A stretch of DNA of 43,271 nucleotides from JBBQWS01 sp038210415 (GTDB lineage Bacteria; Actinomycetota; Actinomycetes; Prado026): contig JBBQWS010000026.1 of NCBI GenBank assembly GCA_038210415.1, forward strand, positions 1 to 43,271, written 5' to 3'. This document shows positions 33,638 to 43,255 of this stretch, in pieces (position 1 is the stretch's first letter; the number at the start of each line of letters is the position of its first letter). A program made the translations under genes and the position numbers. Under the pieces are notes generated by a model. It searched no databases and had not been told where the DNA came from. It saw nothing but the letters and a program-made list of their open reading frames with translations.

Positions 33638-34681
33638 TCAGAGGGTGACCACGCGGCGTTCAGCTGCTGCCAGTCGGGCCGCCTCGATCGTGCGCAGACA
33701 CCGGACGGCGTCCTCGGGCTGCACCGGGACCTCGCCCTCGCCGCGCACCGCCGCCGCGAACAACGGGTAGAACGCGTCCCACCGCCCGGGCAGCGCAGGG
33801 ACCACCTCGGACTCGTCACCGCGCACCAGATGTCCCCAGCGGGCAGCCGGCTCCGGGTGGCCGCCGACCCAGACCCGGCCGGTGGCCCGGAGGTCGTCCT
33901 CCTGCGTGTCGAGTCCCGCCAGGACGAACGCGCCGGCCGACCCGAGGACGCGCAGCCTGGGACCAGGAGCGCCGGCGAGGGCCCCGGCCCACAGATGCGA
34001 TCGGACCCCGCTGACGTGCTCGAGGGCGATGAAGACATCGTCGTCGGCGAGCCCTCGCCGTGTGTCGACCTCGGCGTAGACGGAGGCAGCGGGCCCGAAG
34101 AGCCGCAGCGCCTGGTCGACCAGATGGCTGCCGAGATCGAGGAGCAGGCCGCCACCCTCGGCTGCGGGCAGGGCTTCACGCCAGGAGTCCGGTCGTGGCT
34201 CGGGGCGCCAGCGCTCGAACCGCGACTCGTAACGCAGCGGTTCACCCAGACGTCCGCTGTCGAGCAGCGAACGCAGGGTCAGCTGGTCGCTGTCCCAGCG
34301 CCGGTTCTGGAAGACCGTCAGGGGAACCTTGGCCTCGGCGGCAGCGGCGACGACGCCAGCCGCGTCGTCAGCCGACAGCGCGAGCGGCTTGTCGACGACG
34401 ACGGCCTTGCCGAGCTCGATGGCCGCCAGAGCCAACGGGACGTGCACCACGTTGGTCGTGGCCACCACGAGGACGTCGAAGTCGTCCGGCCGGGAGAGCA
34501 GCTCAGCGGACGACGCCACGACGGCCGCCGTCGGGTGGTCGGCCGCCACCTCGGACTGACGGGCCGGGTTCCCGGTGACGACCGTCGCCAGCCGAAGGCC
34601 GGGAGCCGCCGCGATCAGCGGTGCGTGGAACACCCGGCCGGCCAGACCGTAGCCCGCGAGCGCCACCCGCAGGTCGGTCAT
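33638..34681 (-). CDS. Gfo/Idh/MocA family oxidoreductase
   Basis: 347 residues. The N-terminal Rossmann domain begins LRVALAGYGLAGRVFHAPLI and has VVATTNVVHVPLALAAIELGKAVVVDKPLALS (in parts), where Lys of DKP is the conserved catalytic-site lysine. The C-terminal domain contains NRRWDSDQLTLRSLL and GGGLLLDLGSHLVDQALRLFG, with the His usual for the family. The probable substrate is a sugar, inositol or related alcohol, with NAD(P) as cofactor. The ATG start overlaps the MMPL stop as ATGA, so the gene is co-transcribed with that transporter. Confidence 0.9.
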   Translation of the reverse strand: MTDLRVALAGYGLAGRVFHAPLIAAAPGLRLATVVTGNPARQSEVAADHPTAAVVASSAELLSRPDDFDVLVVATTNVVHVPLALAAIELGKAVVVDKPLALSADDAAGVVAAAAEAKVPLTVFQNRRWDSDQLTLRSLLDSGRLGEPLRYESRFERWRPEPRPDSWREALPAAEGGGLLLDLGSHLVDQALRLFGPAASVYAEVDTRRGLADDDVFIALEHVSGVRSHLWAGALAGAPGPRLRVLGSAGAFVLAGLDTQEDDLRATGRVWVGGHPEPAARWGHLVRGDESEVVPALPGRWDAFYPLFAAAVRGEGEVPVQPEDAVRCLRTIEAARLAAAERRVVTL

Positions 34682-37101
34682 GCCGGGCCCCCCTCACCCC
34701 GTGCGTCCACCAGGGGGCGGTCCGCCGAAGCATCGGGCTGGGCCTGGCGGGCGAGCTTGCCGGGCCACCAGATCGGGCGCCCGATGTCGTACGTGAGTGC
34801 CGGAACCAGCAGCGACCGCACGACGAGGGTGTCGAGCAGGACCCCGAAGGCGACCGCGAAACCCAGCTCCGCTAGGAACACCAGCGGCAGTGTCCCGAGC
34901 ACCGAGAACGTGGCTGCGAGGACGATGCCGGCCGAGGTGATCACGCCACCCGTGACGGTGAGTCCTTTGAGGATCCCGCGTCGGGTGCCGAGCGCCTGCG
35001 ACTCCTCCCGCACCCGCGTCATGAGGAAGATGTTGTAGTCGACGCCGAGGGCCACCAGGAACGTGAACGAGAACAACGGGAACGACGAGTCTGCGCCCGC
35101 GAACTTGAACACGTGGTTGAACACGACCGCACAGACCCCGAGCGTCGCGGCGAACGAGAGCACCACCGTCAGGATCAGCAGCACCGGCGCCACCACCGCC
35201 CTGAGCAACAGCATGAGGATCAGCAGGATCACCAGGAGCACGATCGGGATGATCACCTTGCGGTCGCGTTGCGACGCCTCCTGCGTGTCGAGGTTGATCG
35301 CCGTGAAACCGCCGACCAGTGCGTCCGCGCCGGGCACGGCGTGGACCGCGGCACGCAACGCAAGGACGGTCTCCTGCGCCGCCGCCGAGTCGGACGGGTC
35401 CTTGAGCGTGGCCTCGAGCTGCACCTGTCCGCCGACCACCTTCGGGGTGAGCGTGCCGCCCGTGGGAGCACCCTGCGGCTGGCCGGTGAACGGGACGACG
35501 ACCGCGACGCCGGGCACCGCCTTCGCGGCCTGCGCCACGGCAGCAGCCTGGTCCACATTGCTGATGATCACGGCCGGGCTGCCGGAGCCCGCCGGGAAGT
35601 GCTGACCCAGCACCTCCTGCGCGACGACCGAGTCAGGCTTGGAGGTGAACGCGTCGGTCTGGCTGATGCCGTCGGCCTTCAGCGTCGTCACGAAGAAGGC
35701 CGCGACGAGCAGCGCGATCGTCGTCAGGATCCAGGTCAAGCGCGCACGCTGCCCGATGCCCGTGGCGATCTTCGACCAGACTCCGACCAGCTTCTCGTCG
35801 AGCTCGTCGTGACGCGGAACCTTGGGCCAGAACACCCATCGCGCCGGAGGCCAGGTCGCCCAGAACGCCCACCGGGGCGGGTTCGGCCGACCACGCGACC
35901 AGCCTGCGTAGGCCAGGATGGCGAGCACCAGCAGCGCCCATACCGGGATCACCTGGGGGAGGCCGGCGATGCCGAACGCGATCGCGCCCGCCGCGACGAG
36001 CAGTAGGTACAACGCCACCGCCGGCAGCACGAGAAGTGCCGGCAGGATCGTGAGCGCGGCAAGCAGCGCGCAGACGATACCGATCGCGGCGACCGGCCCG
36101 GTCGACTTGTTGGAGTTCAGCTCGGAGAAGAGCAGGCACAGCAGGCCGACCGAGACCGTCGCGGCCGACGCGACCAGCGGCTCGACGACCCCGAGCCAAG
36201 CGATGCGCATGGCCTCGAAGTGGTTGTCGTGGCGGTGCAGCTCTTCTCGGTAGCGCGCCACCAGGAGCAGTGCGTAGTCGGTCGCGGCGCCGAGGACCAG
36301 GACCGTCAGGATCCCCTGACTCTGTCCGTTCAGCACCAGGACGTCGTTCTTGGCCAGCAGGTAGACAATCCCGCTCGCGGTGGACAGCGCGAAGATCGCA
36401 GACAGCAGCGGGATGAACCACAGGATCGGGCTCCGGTAGACCACGATCAGGATGAGTGCGACGACGATGAACGTGATCAGCAGCAGCGTCGTGTCGATCG
36501 AGCCGAACACCTTGAAGAGGTCGGACAGGATCCCGCCCGGGCCGCCGACGTGCGTCGCCATGCCCGGCGCCGCGGTCGCGGCCGAGTGGCGCAGAGTCGA
36601 GACGATCCGCACGATCGGTGTCTTCCCGTCGCTCATGACGACGCTCGACTTCGTAGCGTCGAGGGAGACCGCGACGAAGAACGCCTTGCCGTCCCGCGAT
36701 GGGATGCCCACAACGTCCTGCGACGCGAGGTACTCCCCGATCGTCGCCTTCTCCGAGATCGGCTTGCCGTCGTCGTCGGTCAGCTGGAGCCCGGGAATCG
36801 AGGCAGCGAACGCCTGGACGTCCTTCGTATCGTCCGCAGTCGTCCCGGAATCCCGGGTGAACAGCACGAACACCGGAAAGGTCTGGGCCTCGGAGAACTT
36901 CGCCTGCAGCTCGTTGACCTTGGTCGACTCGGCCGAAGCGGGCAAGAACGAGGCGTTGTCGTTCTTCTGCGCCTCGGTGAGCTTGCCGGCCAGGGGCCCG
37001 AGCAGGCTGCCGACCAGGAACCACACGACGAGCGCGACGACGGTCCAGACCAGGGGCTTGGGGCGCTTAGGGCGCTTGGTGAGGCTGGGCGGGCTGGACA
37101 A
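34678..37101 (-). CDS. MMPL family (RND superfamily) transporter
   Basis: 807-residue membrane protein. A first helix at about 17-38 precedes an outer domain (about 45-200), then a block of helices with GAATDYALLLVARYREEL; a second large outer domain (about 495-600) is followed by another block with LGVDYNIFLMTRVREE. These D-Y motifs are the proton-relay sites of MMPL proteins. The C-terminal tail is short and cytoplasmic. The start is TTG at 37101 with CGGAGC upstream; I see no better start. Substrates in the family are lipids, siderophores or pigments. It diverges from lipB and is followed by the Gfo/Idh gene. Confidence 0.92.
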   Translation of the reverse strand: MSSPPSLTKRPKRPKPLVWTVVALVVWFLVGSLLGPLAGKLTEAQKNDNASFLPASAESTKVNELQAKFSEAQTFPVFVLFTRDSGTTADDTKDVQAFAASIPGLQLTDDDGKPISEKATIGEYLASQDVVGIPSRDGKAFFVAVSLDATKSSVVMSDGKTPIVRIVSTLRHSAATAAPGMATHVGGPGGILSDLFKVFGSIDTTLLLITFIVVALILIVVYRSPILWFIPLLSAIFALSTASGIVYLLAKNDVLVLNGQSQGILTVLVLGAATDYALLLVARYREELHRHDNHFEAMRIAWLGVVEPLVASAATVSVGLLCLLFSELNSNKSTGPVAAIGIVCALLAALTILPALLVLPAVALYLLLVAAGAIAFGIAGLPQVIPVWALLVLAILAYAGWSRGRPNPPRWAFWATWPPARWVFWPKVPRHDELDEKLVGVWSKIATGIGQRARLTWILTTIALLVAAFFVTTLKADGISQTDAFTSKPDSVVAQEVLGQHFPAGSGSPAVIISNVDQAAAVAQAAKAVPGVAVVVPFTGQPQGAPTGGTLTPKVVGGQVQLEATLKDPSDSAAAQETVLALRAAVHAVPGADALVGGFTAINLDTQEASQRDRKVIIPIVLLVILLILMLLLRAVVAPVLLILTVVLSFAATLGVCAVVFNHVFKFAGADSSFPLFSFTFLVALGVDYNIFLMTRVREESQALGTRRGILKGLTVTGGVITSAGIVLAATFSVLGTLPLVFLAELGFAVAFGVLLDTLVVRSLLVPALTYDIGRPIWWPGKLARQAQPDASADRPLVDARGEGGPA

Positions 37102-37162
37102 CGGTGAGCTCCGTTCGAGATGAGGTCCTGCCAGCCTAGAGGGCTCGGGTTACGCTCGCGTA

Positions 37163-37813
37163 GTGGCAGACATCCGAGTGGTCAGGCTCGGCTTCGACGA
37201 CGCCGCGGTGCCGTACGACGTCGCGTGGACCGAGCAGCGACGCGTCCACCAGAACGTCGTCGACGGAACGGACCCCGACACGGTCCTGCTGCTCGAGCAC
37301 ACCCCGGTCTACACGGCTGGGCGTCGCACCAACAGCTCGGAGCGCCCCACCGACGGGTCACCCGTCATCGAGGTCGACCGCGGCGGCCGCATCACCTGGC
37401 ACGGCCCCGGGCAGCTCGTGGGTTACCCGATCGTCCGGCTGCCCGATCCCTTCGACGTGGTCGCCTACGTGCGGCGGGTCGAGGAGCTGTTGATCCGGGT
37501 CTGCGCGGAGCTGGGCCTGTCGACGATTCGGGTCGCCGACCGCACCGGGGTCTGGGTGGCGGCCAGCCAAGGACGACCTGAGCGCAAGGTCGCGGCCATC
37601 GGCGTCCGGGTCGCCCGCGGAGTCACCATGCACGGCTTCGCGCTCAACTGCGACCCCGACCTGTCGTGGTACGACCGCATCGTCGCCTGCGGTATCGAGG
37701 ACGCATCGGTCACGTCGCTGTCCGTCGAGCTCGGGCGGCCGGTCACGGTGGCCGAGGTACTGCCGCTGGTGGAGCAGCGCCTGGAATTGCTGCTCGGCGC
37801 CCCGGTGGCCTGA
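37163..37813 (+). CDS. lipB: octanoyl-[ACP]:protein N-octanoyltransferase
   Basis: Transfers octanoate from acyl carrier protein to lipoyl domains, the first step of lipoate assembly. 216 residues. Family marks are LLLEHTPVYTAGRR, the RGGRITWHGPGQLVGYPIV signature, Lys142 in RKVAAIGVRV and the acyl-thioester Cys176 in VACGIED. The GTG at 37163 is the first start after the divergent MMPL gene. Targets encoded in this window include sucB lipoyl domain 1. lipA follows 828 bases later, with a gene on the other strand between them. Confidence 0.95.
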   Translation: MADIRVVRLGFDDAAVPYDVAWTEQRRVHQNVVDGTDPDTVLLLEHTPVYTAGRRTNSSERPTDGSPVIEVDRGGRITWHGPGQLVGYPIVRLPDPFDVVAYVRRVEELLIRVCAELGLSTIRVADRTGVWVAASQGRPERKVAAIGVRVARGVTMHGFALNCDPDLSWYDRIVACGIEDASVTSLSVELGRPVTVAEVLPLVEQRLELLLGAPVA

Positions 37814-37858
37814 GACCACCGAAGCGCCGAGCGAGACCATTCGTGCCGAGCGGTCGGC

Positions 37859-38518
37859 CTACAGGCCGAAGAACGTCACCTTGGTCTTGGCGAACCCAAC
37901 CTTGTCGCCCGCGTTGAACGGTCCGGACGGGTCGCCCACGGCGAGCTGGTTGAGGATCGCGGCGCCGTCAGCGCTGGCCAGCAGGTTCATCTGGTTGACC
38001 CGGATGGTCGAACCGCTGAAGACGATGTTGGCCGAGCTCAGGTCAAGCGTGCCGATCACCTCACGAGTGGCTGTGCCCTTGACCAAGGCGTTCAGGTCAA
38101 AGTCCGAGGTCTCGTCCACGGTGCCGAAGTTGGTGATCCGGAAGCCGGTGAGGCTGATGCTGTAACAGCTGTTCTCCAGCGTGACACCGCCGCTGTGCTT
38201 CAGGCGGATGGCCCCGGAGCCGTCCTGGATGTCAAGACCGGTGACCTTCAGGACGAGCTTGATGCCCTTGAGCGTGATGATCCCGGTGGCGTCCCCGAGT
38301 GCCGTGGCGGTCAGCGGCCCGCAGCCGTTCGACTGCAACGTGGTGATGGCCTTGCCGCCGAGCGTGATGGTCGTGGCGCCCCGGACCGACGGCGACGTCG
38401 TGGTCGCGTTGGCGGGTGCCAGCGTGGACGCGGCCACGAGCGCAACGCCGGCGAGTCCGGCCAGCAGCCCGGCCTTGGCCCGAATGCCCTTGCGAGCAGA
38501 TGCAGGGTGACGCGACAT
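37859..38518 (-). CDS. secreted protein of unknown function between lipB and lipA
   Basis: 219 residues. A signal peptide with a basic start (MSRHPASARKGIRAK) ends at about residue 38 (PANA). The mature part is rich in Thr, Ser, Gly, Leu and Ile with many short beta-strand-like stretches, such as TLGGKAITTL, ITLKGIKLVLKVTGLDI and VFSGSTIRVNQMNLL. Two cysteines (NGCGPL and NSCYSI) may pair. ATG at 38518 has GGGAGG upstream. I do not recognise a family; the composition suggests a beta-rich exported protein. It converges on lipB and diverges from lipA. Confidence 0.8.
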   Translation of the reverse strand: MSRHPASARKGIRAKAGLLAGLAGVALVAASTLAPANATTTSPSVRGATTITLGGKAITTLQSNGCGPLTATALGDATGIITLKGIKLVLKVTGLDIQDGSGAIRLKHSGGVTLENSCYSISLTGFRITNFGTVDETSDFDLNALVKGTATREVIGTLDLSSANIVFSGSTIRVNQMNLLASADGAAILNQLAVGDPSGPFNAGDKVGFAKTKVTFFGL

Positions 38519-38641
38519 GCGGACCTCCCGTAGAAGTGCGTGTATTCGCTCGGCATTGTCCACCTTCGCGACTTGATCCGCCAGAGGAGTGAATCTCTCG
38601 GCGCGCCGGAGGCGCTCCTGGGGGCAGCTAGGCTGATCAGC

Positions 38642-39577
38642 GTGACTGTTGCTCCCGAGGGTCGCCGCCTGCTGCGGCTGGAAGTGCGCAACGCCGCGGT
38701 CCCGGTCGAGAAGAAGCCGCCGTGGATCAAGACCCGGCTGCGCACCGGTCCGGAGTACACCGCGCTCAAGCAGCTGGTCCGCGACGAAGGACTGCACACC
38801 GTCTGCGAGTCGGCCGGCTGCCCCAACATCTTCGAGTGCTGGGAGGACCGCGAGGCCACCTTCCTCATCGGTGGCGACCAGTGCACCCGACGATGCGACT
38901 TCTGCCAGATCGACACCGGCAAGCCCGTCGACTTCGACCGGGACGAGCCGCGTCGGGTCGGTGAGTCGGTGGCCACGATGCGACTGCGCTACGCCACCGT
39001 CACCGGGGTCGCCCGCGACGACCTGCCTGACGGCGGCGCCTGGCTGTACGCCGAGACCGTCCGGCAGATCCACGCCCTGACGCCCGGCATCGGCGTCGAG
39101 CTGCTCATTCCCGACTTCAACGGCGTCCCGCACCTGCTCTCGGAGGTCTTCGACGCCGCACCGGAGGTGCTGGCCCACAACGTCGAGACCGTTCCGCGGA
39201 TCTTCAAACGGGTCCGTCCCGGCTTCCGGTACGAACGCTCGCTGGACGTCCTCACGCAGGCTCGCTCAGCCGGCCTGGTCACCAAGTCCAACCTGATCCT
39301 CGGGCTCGGCGAGACCGTCGACGAGGTCGTCCAGGCCCTGGCCGACCTGCACGACGCCGGTTGCGACCTGGTGACGATCACGCAGTACCTCCGGCCGAGC
39401 CCGCGGCACCACCCGGTGGAGCGCTGGGTCGACCCGGCGGAGTTCGACGCACTGGGTGAGCGCGCCCTCGAGATCGGCTTCCTCGGAGTCCTGAGCGGCC
39501 CGCTGGTTCGGTCGTCCTACCGCGCCGGCCGCCTGTACGCGCAAGCCCTGGCCGCCCGCACCGGGAGTGACGCATAG
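38642..39577 (+). CDS. lipA: lipoyl synthase (radical SAM)
   Basis: Inserts two sulfur atoms into octanoyl groups on lipoyl domains. 311 residues. The auxiliary cluster cysteines are Cys55, Cys60 and Cys66 (CESAGC then PNIFEC); the radical SAM cysteines are Cys81, Cys85 and Cys88 (CTRRCDFC). The C-terminal RSSY motif that binds the auxiliary cluster is present in VRSSYRAG. GTG at 38642 gives the expected N-terminus (TVAPEGRRLLRLEVRN); the open frame upstream has no coding character. Cluster supply may come through erpA. The acyltransferase gene follows by two bases. Confidence 0.96.
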   Translation: MTVAPEGRRLLRLEVRNAAVPVEKKPPWIKTRLRTGPEYTALKQLVRDEGLHTVCESAGCPNIFECWEDREATFLIGGDQCTRRCDFCQIDTGKPVDFDRDEPRRVGESVATMRLRYATVTGVARDDLPDGGAWLYAETVRQIHALTPGIGVELLIPDFNGVPHLLSEVFDAAPEVLAHNVETVPRIFKRVRPGFRYERSLDVLTQARSAGLVTKSNLILGLGETVDEVVQALADLHDAGCDLVTITQYLRPSPRHHPVERWVDPAEFDALGERALEIGFLGVLSGPLVRSSYRAGRLYAQALAARTGSDA

Positions 39578-39579
39578 CC

Positions 39580-40359
39580 ATGGCCGACCTCGTCTACCCG
39601 CCCGTGATCGCCCTGGCCCGTACGACCTTCGTGGCCATGGGACTGAAGTTCCGCATCACCGGCCAGGCCCACGTCCCGGTCTCGGGGGGTGCAGTCATGG
39701 CGATCAACCACACCGGCTACCTCGACTTCACGTTCGCCGGCCTGGCCGCCCTCCCGGCAAAGCGCCTGGTCCGGTTCATGGCGAAGGACGCCATCTTCCG
39801 CAACCCGGTGGCGGGGCCGCTCATGCGTGGCATGAAGCACATCTCGGTCGACCGCAACGCAGGCGCGGCCTCGTACAGCGACGCGGTCCAGGCCCTGCTT
39901 TCGGGCGAGATCGTCGGTGTGTTCCCCGAGGCCACCATGAGTCCGTCGTTCGAGCTGCTGCCGTTCAAGCAGGGGGCGGCGAGGATGGCACTCGAGGCCG
40001 GGGTCCCGATCCTCCCGGTCGTCATCTGGGGTTCGCAGCGGGCGGGTACTTACAGCCGACGCAAGCCGCTGCGCCAGCGTGCGCTGCCGATCATGATCAA
40101 CGTGGGTGCGGCGATCATCCCCGAGGAAGGCGAGGGCGTCGCGGCGCTGACCCGTCGCGTTCGCGCGGTGATGGCCGAGATGCTTGAGGCCGCTCAGACG
40201 GGCTACCCGGACCGGCCCGCCGGACCGCAGGACAGCTGGTGGCTGCCGGCTCGGCTCGGCGGCACCGCACCCACGGTCGAAGAGGGCCAGGCGCTGGCCA
40301 ACGCCCGTCGCGATCGGCGTAGGCCGGGTGCGGCAGCAACACCTCCGACCGCCCCCTAG
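39580..40359 (+). CDS. PlsC-type 1-acyl-glycerol-3-phosphate acyltransferase family protein
   Basis: 259 residues. It has the acyltransferase box INHTGYLDF (NHx4D), the glycerol-phosphate site FPEATMSPS and the segment GVPILPVVIWGSQRAG. A hydrophobic N-terminal helix would bring it to the membrane. The C-terminal 50 residues are a poorly ordered Pro/Arg-rich tail. ATG at 39580 lies two bases beyond the lipA stop, so lipA, this gene and the DUF4191 gene probably share a transcript. The lipid substrate, whether phosphatidic acid synthesis or a glycolipid, cannot be determined. Confidence 0.9.
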   Translation: MADLVYPPVIALARTTFVAMGLKFRITGQAHVPVSGGAVMAINHTGYLDFTFAGLAALPAKRLVRFMAKDAIFRNPVAGPLMRGMKHISVDRNAGAASYSDAVQALLSGEIVGVFPEATMSPSFELLPFKQGAARMALEAGVPILPVVIWGSQRAGTYSRRKPLRQRALPIMINVGAAIIPEEGEGVAALTRRVRAVMAEMLEAAQTGYPDRPAGPQDSWWLPARLGGTAPTVEEGQALANARRDRRRPGAAATPPTAP

Positions 40360-40369
40360 GCTTAGGCGC

Positions 40370-41068
40370 ATGGCCAAGGAACCCCGCAAGCGCAAGCCCA
40401 AGAAGGAAGGCCCGGGCCGAGTCGCCCAGTTCAAGGCCGCCTACACGATGACCCGCAAGGGCGACCCGAAGATCGGGTGGATCCTCCTCGGCATCTTCTT
40501 GGGCGTCTGGGCGGCCTTCATCCTGCTCGGGATCCTGCTCGGCAACACGATCTTCCTAGCCATCTTCGGCCTCTCCGCCGCGCTGCTCGCCGCGATCTTC
40601 GTCTTCGGTCGTCGGGCCGAGCGATCGGCGTACCGACAGATGGAGGGCCAGCCCGGGGCCGCGGCCCAGGCCCTCAGCACGCTCCGCAAAGGGTTCACGG
40701 TCACCCCGGCCGTCGGCTTCAACAAGAGCGGCGACCTCGTGCACCGCGTCGTCGGCAAGTGCGGTGTCGTGCTGGTCGCCGAGGGCGCTCCGTCACGCAT
40801 CCACCACCTGCTGCTGACCGAGAAGAAGCGGCATGCCCGGGTGCTCGGCGACATCCCGGTGCACGAGATCGAGGCGGGCGAAGGCCCCGGCCAGGTGCCC
40901 CTGCCCAAGCTCGGCCGCACCGTCATGAAGCTGCCCCGCACCCTGTCCGGCGCCCAGATGACCGAGATCGAGCAGCGGCTCAAGGCGCTCGCGGTCACCC
41001 AGAGCGCCATCCCGATCCCCAAGGGCCCCCTGCCCAAGGGACTGAAGATGCCGAAGGCGCCGAGCTAG
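40370..41068 (+). CDS. DUF4191 family membrane protein
   Basis: 232 residues. A very basic N-terminus (KEPRKRKPKKEGPGR) is followed by RVAQFKAAYTMTRKGDP, a helical hairpin in the membrane at about 37-79, and a cytoplasmic domain with GRRAERSAYRQMEGQPGAA, RKGFTVTPAVGFNKSGDLVHRVVGK (in parts) and LPRTLSGAQMTEIEQRLKAL. I recognise this as the actinobacterial family of Rv2219, of unknown function. ATG at 40370. The stop overlaps the stop of the RDD gene on the other strand in the sequence CTAG. Confidence 0.9.
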   Translation: MAKEPRKRKPKKEGPGRVAQFKAAYTMTRKGDPKIGWILLGIFLGVWAAFILLGILLGNTIFLAIFGLSAALLAAIFVFGRRAERSAYRQMEGQPGAAAQALSTLRKGFTVTPAVGFNKSGDLVHRVVGKCGVVLVAEGAPSRIHHLLLTEKKRHARVLGDIPVHEIEAGEGPGQVPLPKLGRTVMKLPRTLSGAQMTEIEQRLKALAVTQSAIPIPKGPLPKGLKMPKAPS

Positions 41069-41475
41069 ACCCGGACGACAGCGGTGTTCCCGCCGCGATC
41101 GTGCATCCCGCGGCCGTCGCTGTCCACGATCAGGGGCGGAACCGCAAGGCAGATCAGGACGGTGCGGAACAACGCGCGACCCGGACCCACGCGACCGCCT
41201 CGCAGGCTGACGACGCGCAGCCCCAGCAGGCGTTGGCCGAAACTCGACCCGGTCGTCCAGGTGAGCAGCCAGACCTCGACGGCGAAGACCCCGAGCACCA
41301 ACCATGAGTAGTCGGGTGAGCCGTACGCCGGGCTGCCGTGGGTGAACAGCAGCGTCACCAGGTTCGCTGCCGCCCAGTCGACGAAGAGGGCGGCCAGCCG
41401 TCGACCGAAGCCGGCCAGCGAGCCACGGCCCTGCTCGGGCAGCCCGATGCGCTCCCCCCGGTACGGCTCAGTCAT
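41065..41475 (-). CDS. RDD family membrane protein
   Basis: 136 residues. It carries GFGRRLAALFVDWAAANLV, a first helix with the Arg and Asp of the RDD motif, a second helix near residue 55-75 (YSWLVLGVFAVEVWLLTWTTG, in parts), then SFGQRLLGLRVVSLRGGRVGPGRALFRTVL with the final conserved Asp in DRGGNTAVV. Function of RDD proteins is not settled; some act in ion exchange. ATG at 41475. Rv2219A occupies the same place. The upstream region up to glnA (41476-41727) carries a strong palindrome and the GlnR boxes. Confidence 0.9.
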   Translation of the reverse strand: MTEPYRGERIGLPEQGRGSLAGFGRRLAALFVDWAAANLVTLLFTHGSPAYGSPDYSWLVLGVFAVEVWLLTWTTGSSFGQRLLGLRVVSLRGGRVGPGRALFRTVLICLAVPPLIVDSDGRGMHDRGGNTAVVRV

Positions 41476-41521
41476 GCCCGTACCGTACCCACGCTGCGAC
41501 TGCCTCCCACCCGCCAACCCG

Positions 41522-41585
41522 TGTTGATCTTGAGCATTGCGTGGGCCACCACGGCGTGTCGGCCACGCAATGCTCAAGATCAACA
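41522..41585. repeat. strong palindrome with 23-bp perfect arms
   Basis: The left arm starts TGTTGATCTTGAGCATTGCG at 41522, and the right arm 41561-41585 is its reverse complement over 23 consecutive bases, with one extra G in the left arm before the loop. It is AT-richer than its surroundings and lies upstream of both neighbouring genes (RDD leftward, glnA rightward), so it is badly placed for a terminator. It resembles REP- or MITE-like intergenic palindromes. No open frame and no obvious target duplication. Confidence 0.88.
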
Positions 41586-41621
41586 GGGTTGGACAGGGTG
41601 CTGAGGAGGCTGGGCCGTGGC

Positions 41622-41659
41622 GTAACAAGGGCGAAACATACGGGACACTGACGAGAAAC
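41622..41659 (+). promoter_or_regulatory. GlnR operator, four boxes (a1-b1-a2-b2)
   Basis: GTAAC (41622-41626), six bases, GAAAC (41633-41637), six bases, GACAC (41644-41648), six bases, GAAAC (41655-41659). This is the regular gTnAC-n6-GaAAC repeat known for GlnR sites at Streptomyces glnA and amtB. It lies 69 to 106 bases before the glnA start. A possible promoter is CTGACG at 41648 with TAGCGT at 41670, but this is weak. It predicts nitrogen-dependent control of glnA and a GlnR protein in the organism. Confidence 0.9.
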
Positions 41660-41727
41660 GCCCCGCGCTTAGCGTTCGGAGCAGTCGACGGTGGCCGGCG
41701 AGACGGCTCCGCGCCGAAGGAGGATGG

Positions 41728-43152
<1,425 letters not shown>

Positions 43153-43190
43153 GTCTCGCAATCCCGCCCCACCCGCAGTGCGCAGGAAGT

Positions 43191-43255
43191 CCGAACCACC
43201 GAGCGAGGGCCGCGTCCATCACGGTCCTCGTTCGTTCGTTCGTTGGTTGGTTCGG
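43191..43255 (+). terminator. imperfect hairpin with CGTT tetranucleotide run after glnA
   Basis: CCGAACCACCGAGCGAGG (43191-43208) can pair imperfectly with the segment ending TGGTTGGTTCGG at 43255. The right side contains four CGTT and two GGTT units in a row (43229-43252). It lies 38 bases after the glnA stop, where a terminator is expected. Stem continuity is poor in the middle. The window ends 16 bases later. Confidence 0.45.

Noticed and set aside
37814..37858. Terminator hairpin between lipB and the secreted orphan
   Set aside because: The repeated GCCGAGCG text is direct, not inverted, so no stable stem is evident.
43229..43252. CRISPR or phase-variation repeat (CGTT run)
   Set aside because: Only four perfect units followed by two variants, with no spacers and outside any gene. 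It is noted only as part of the possible glnA terminator.
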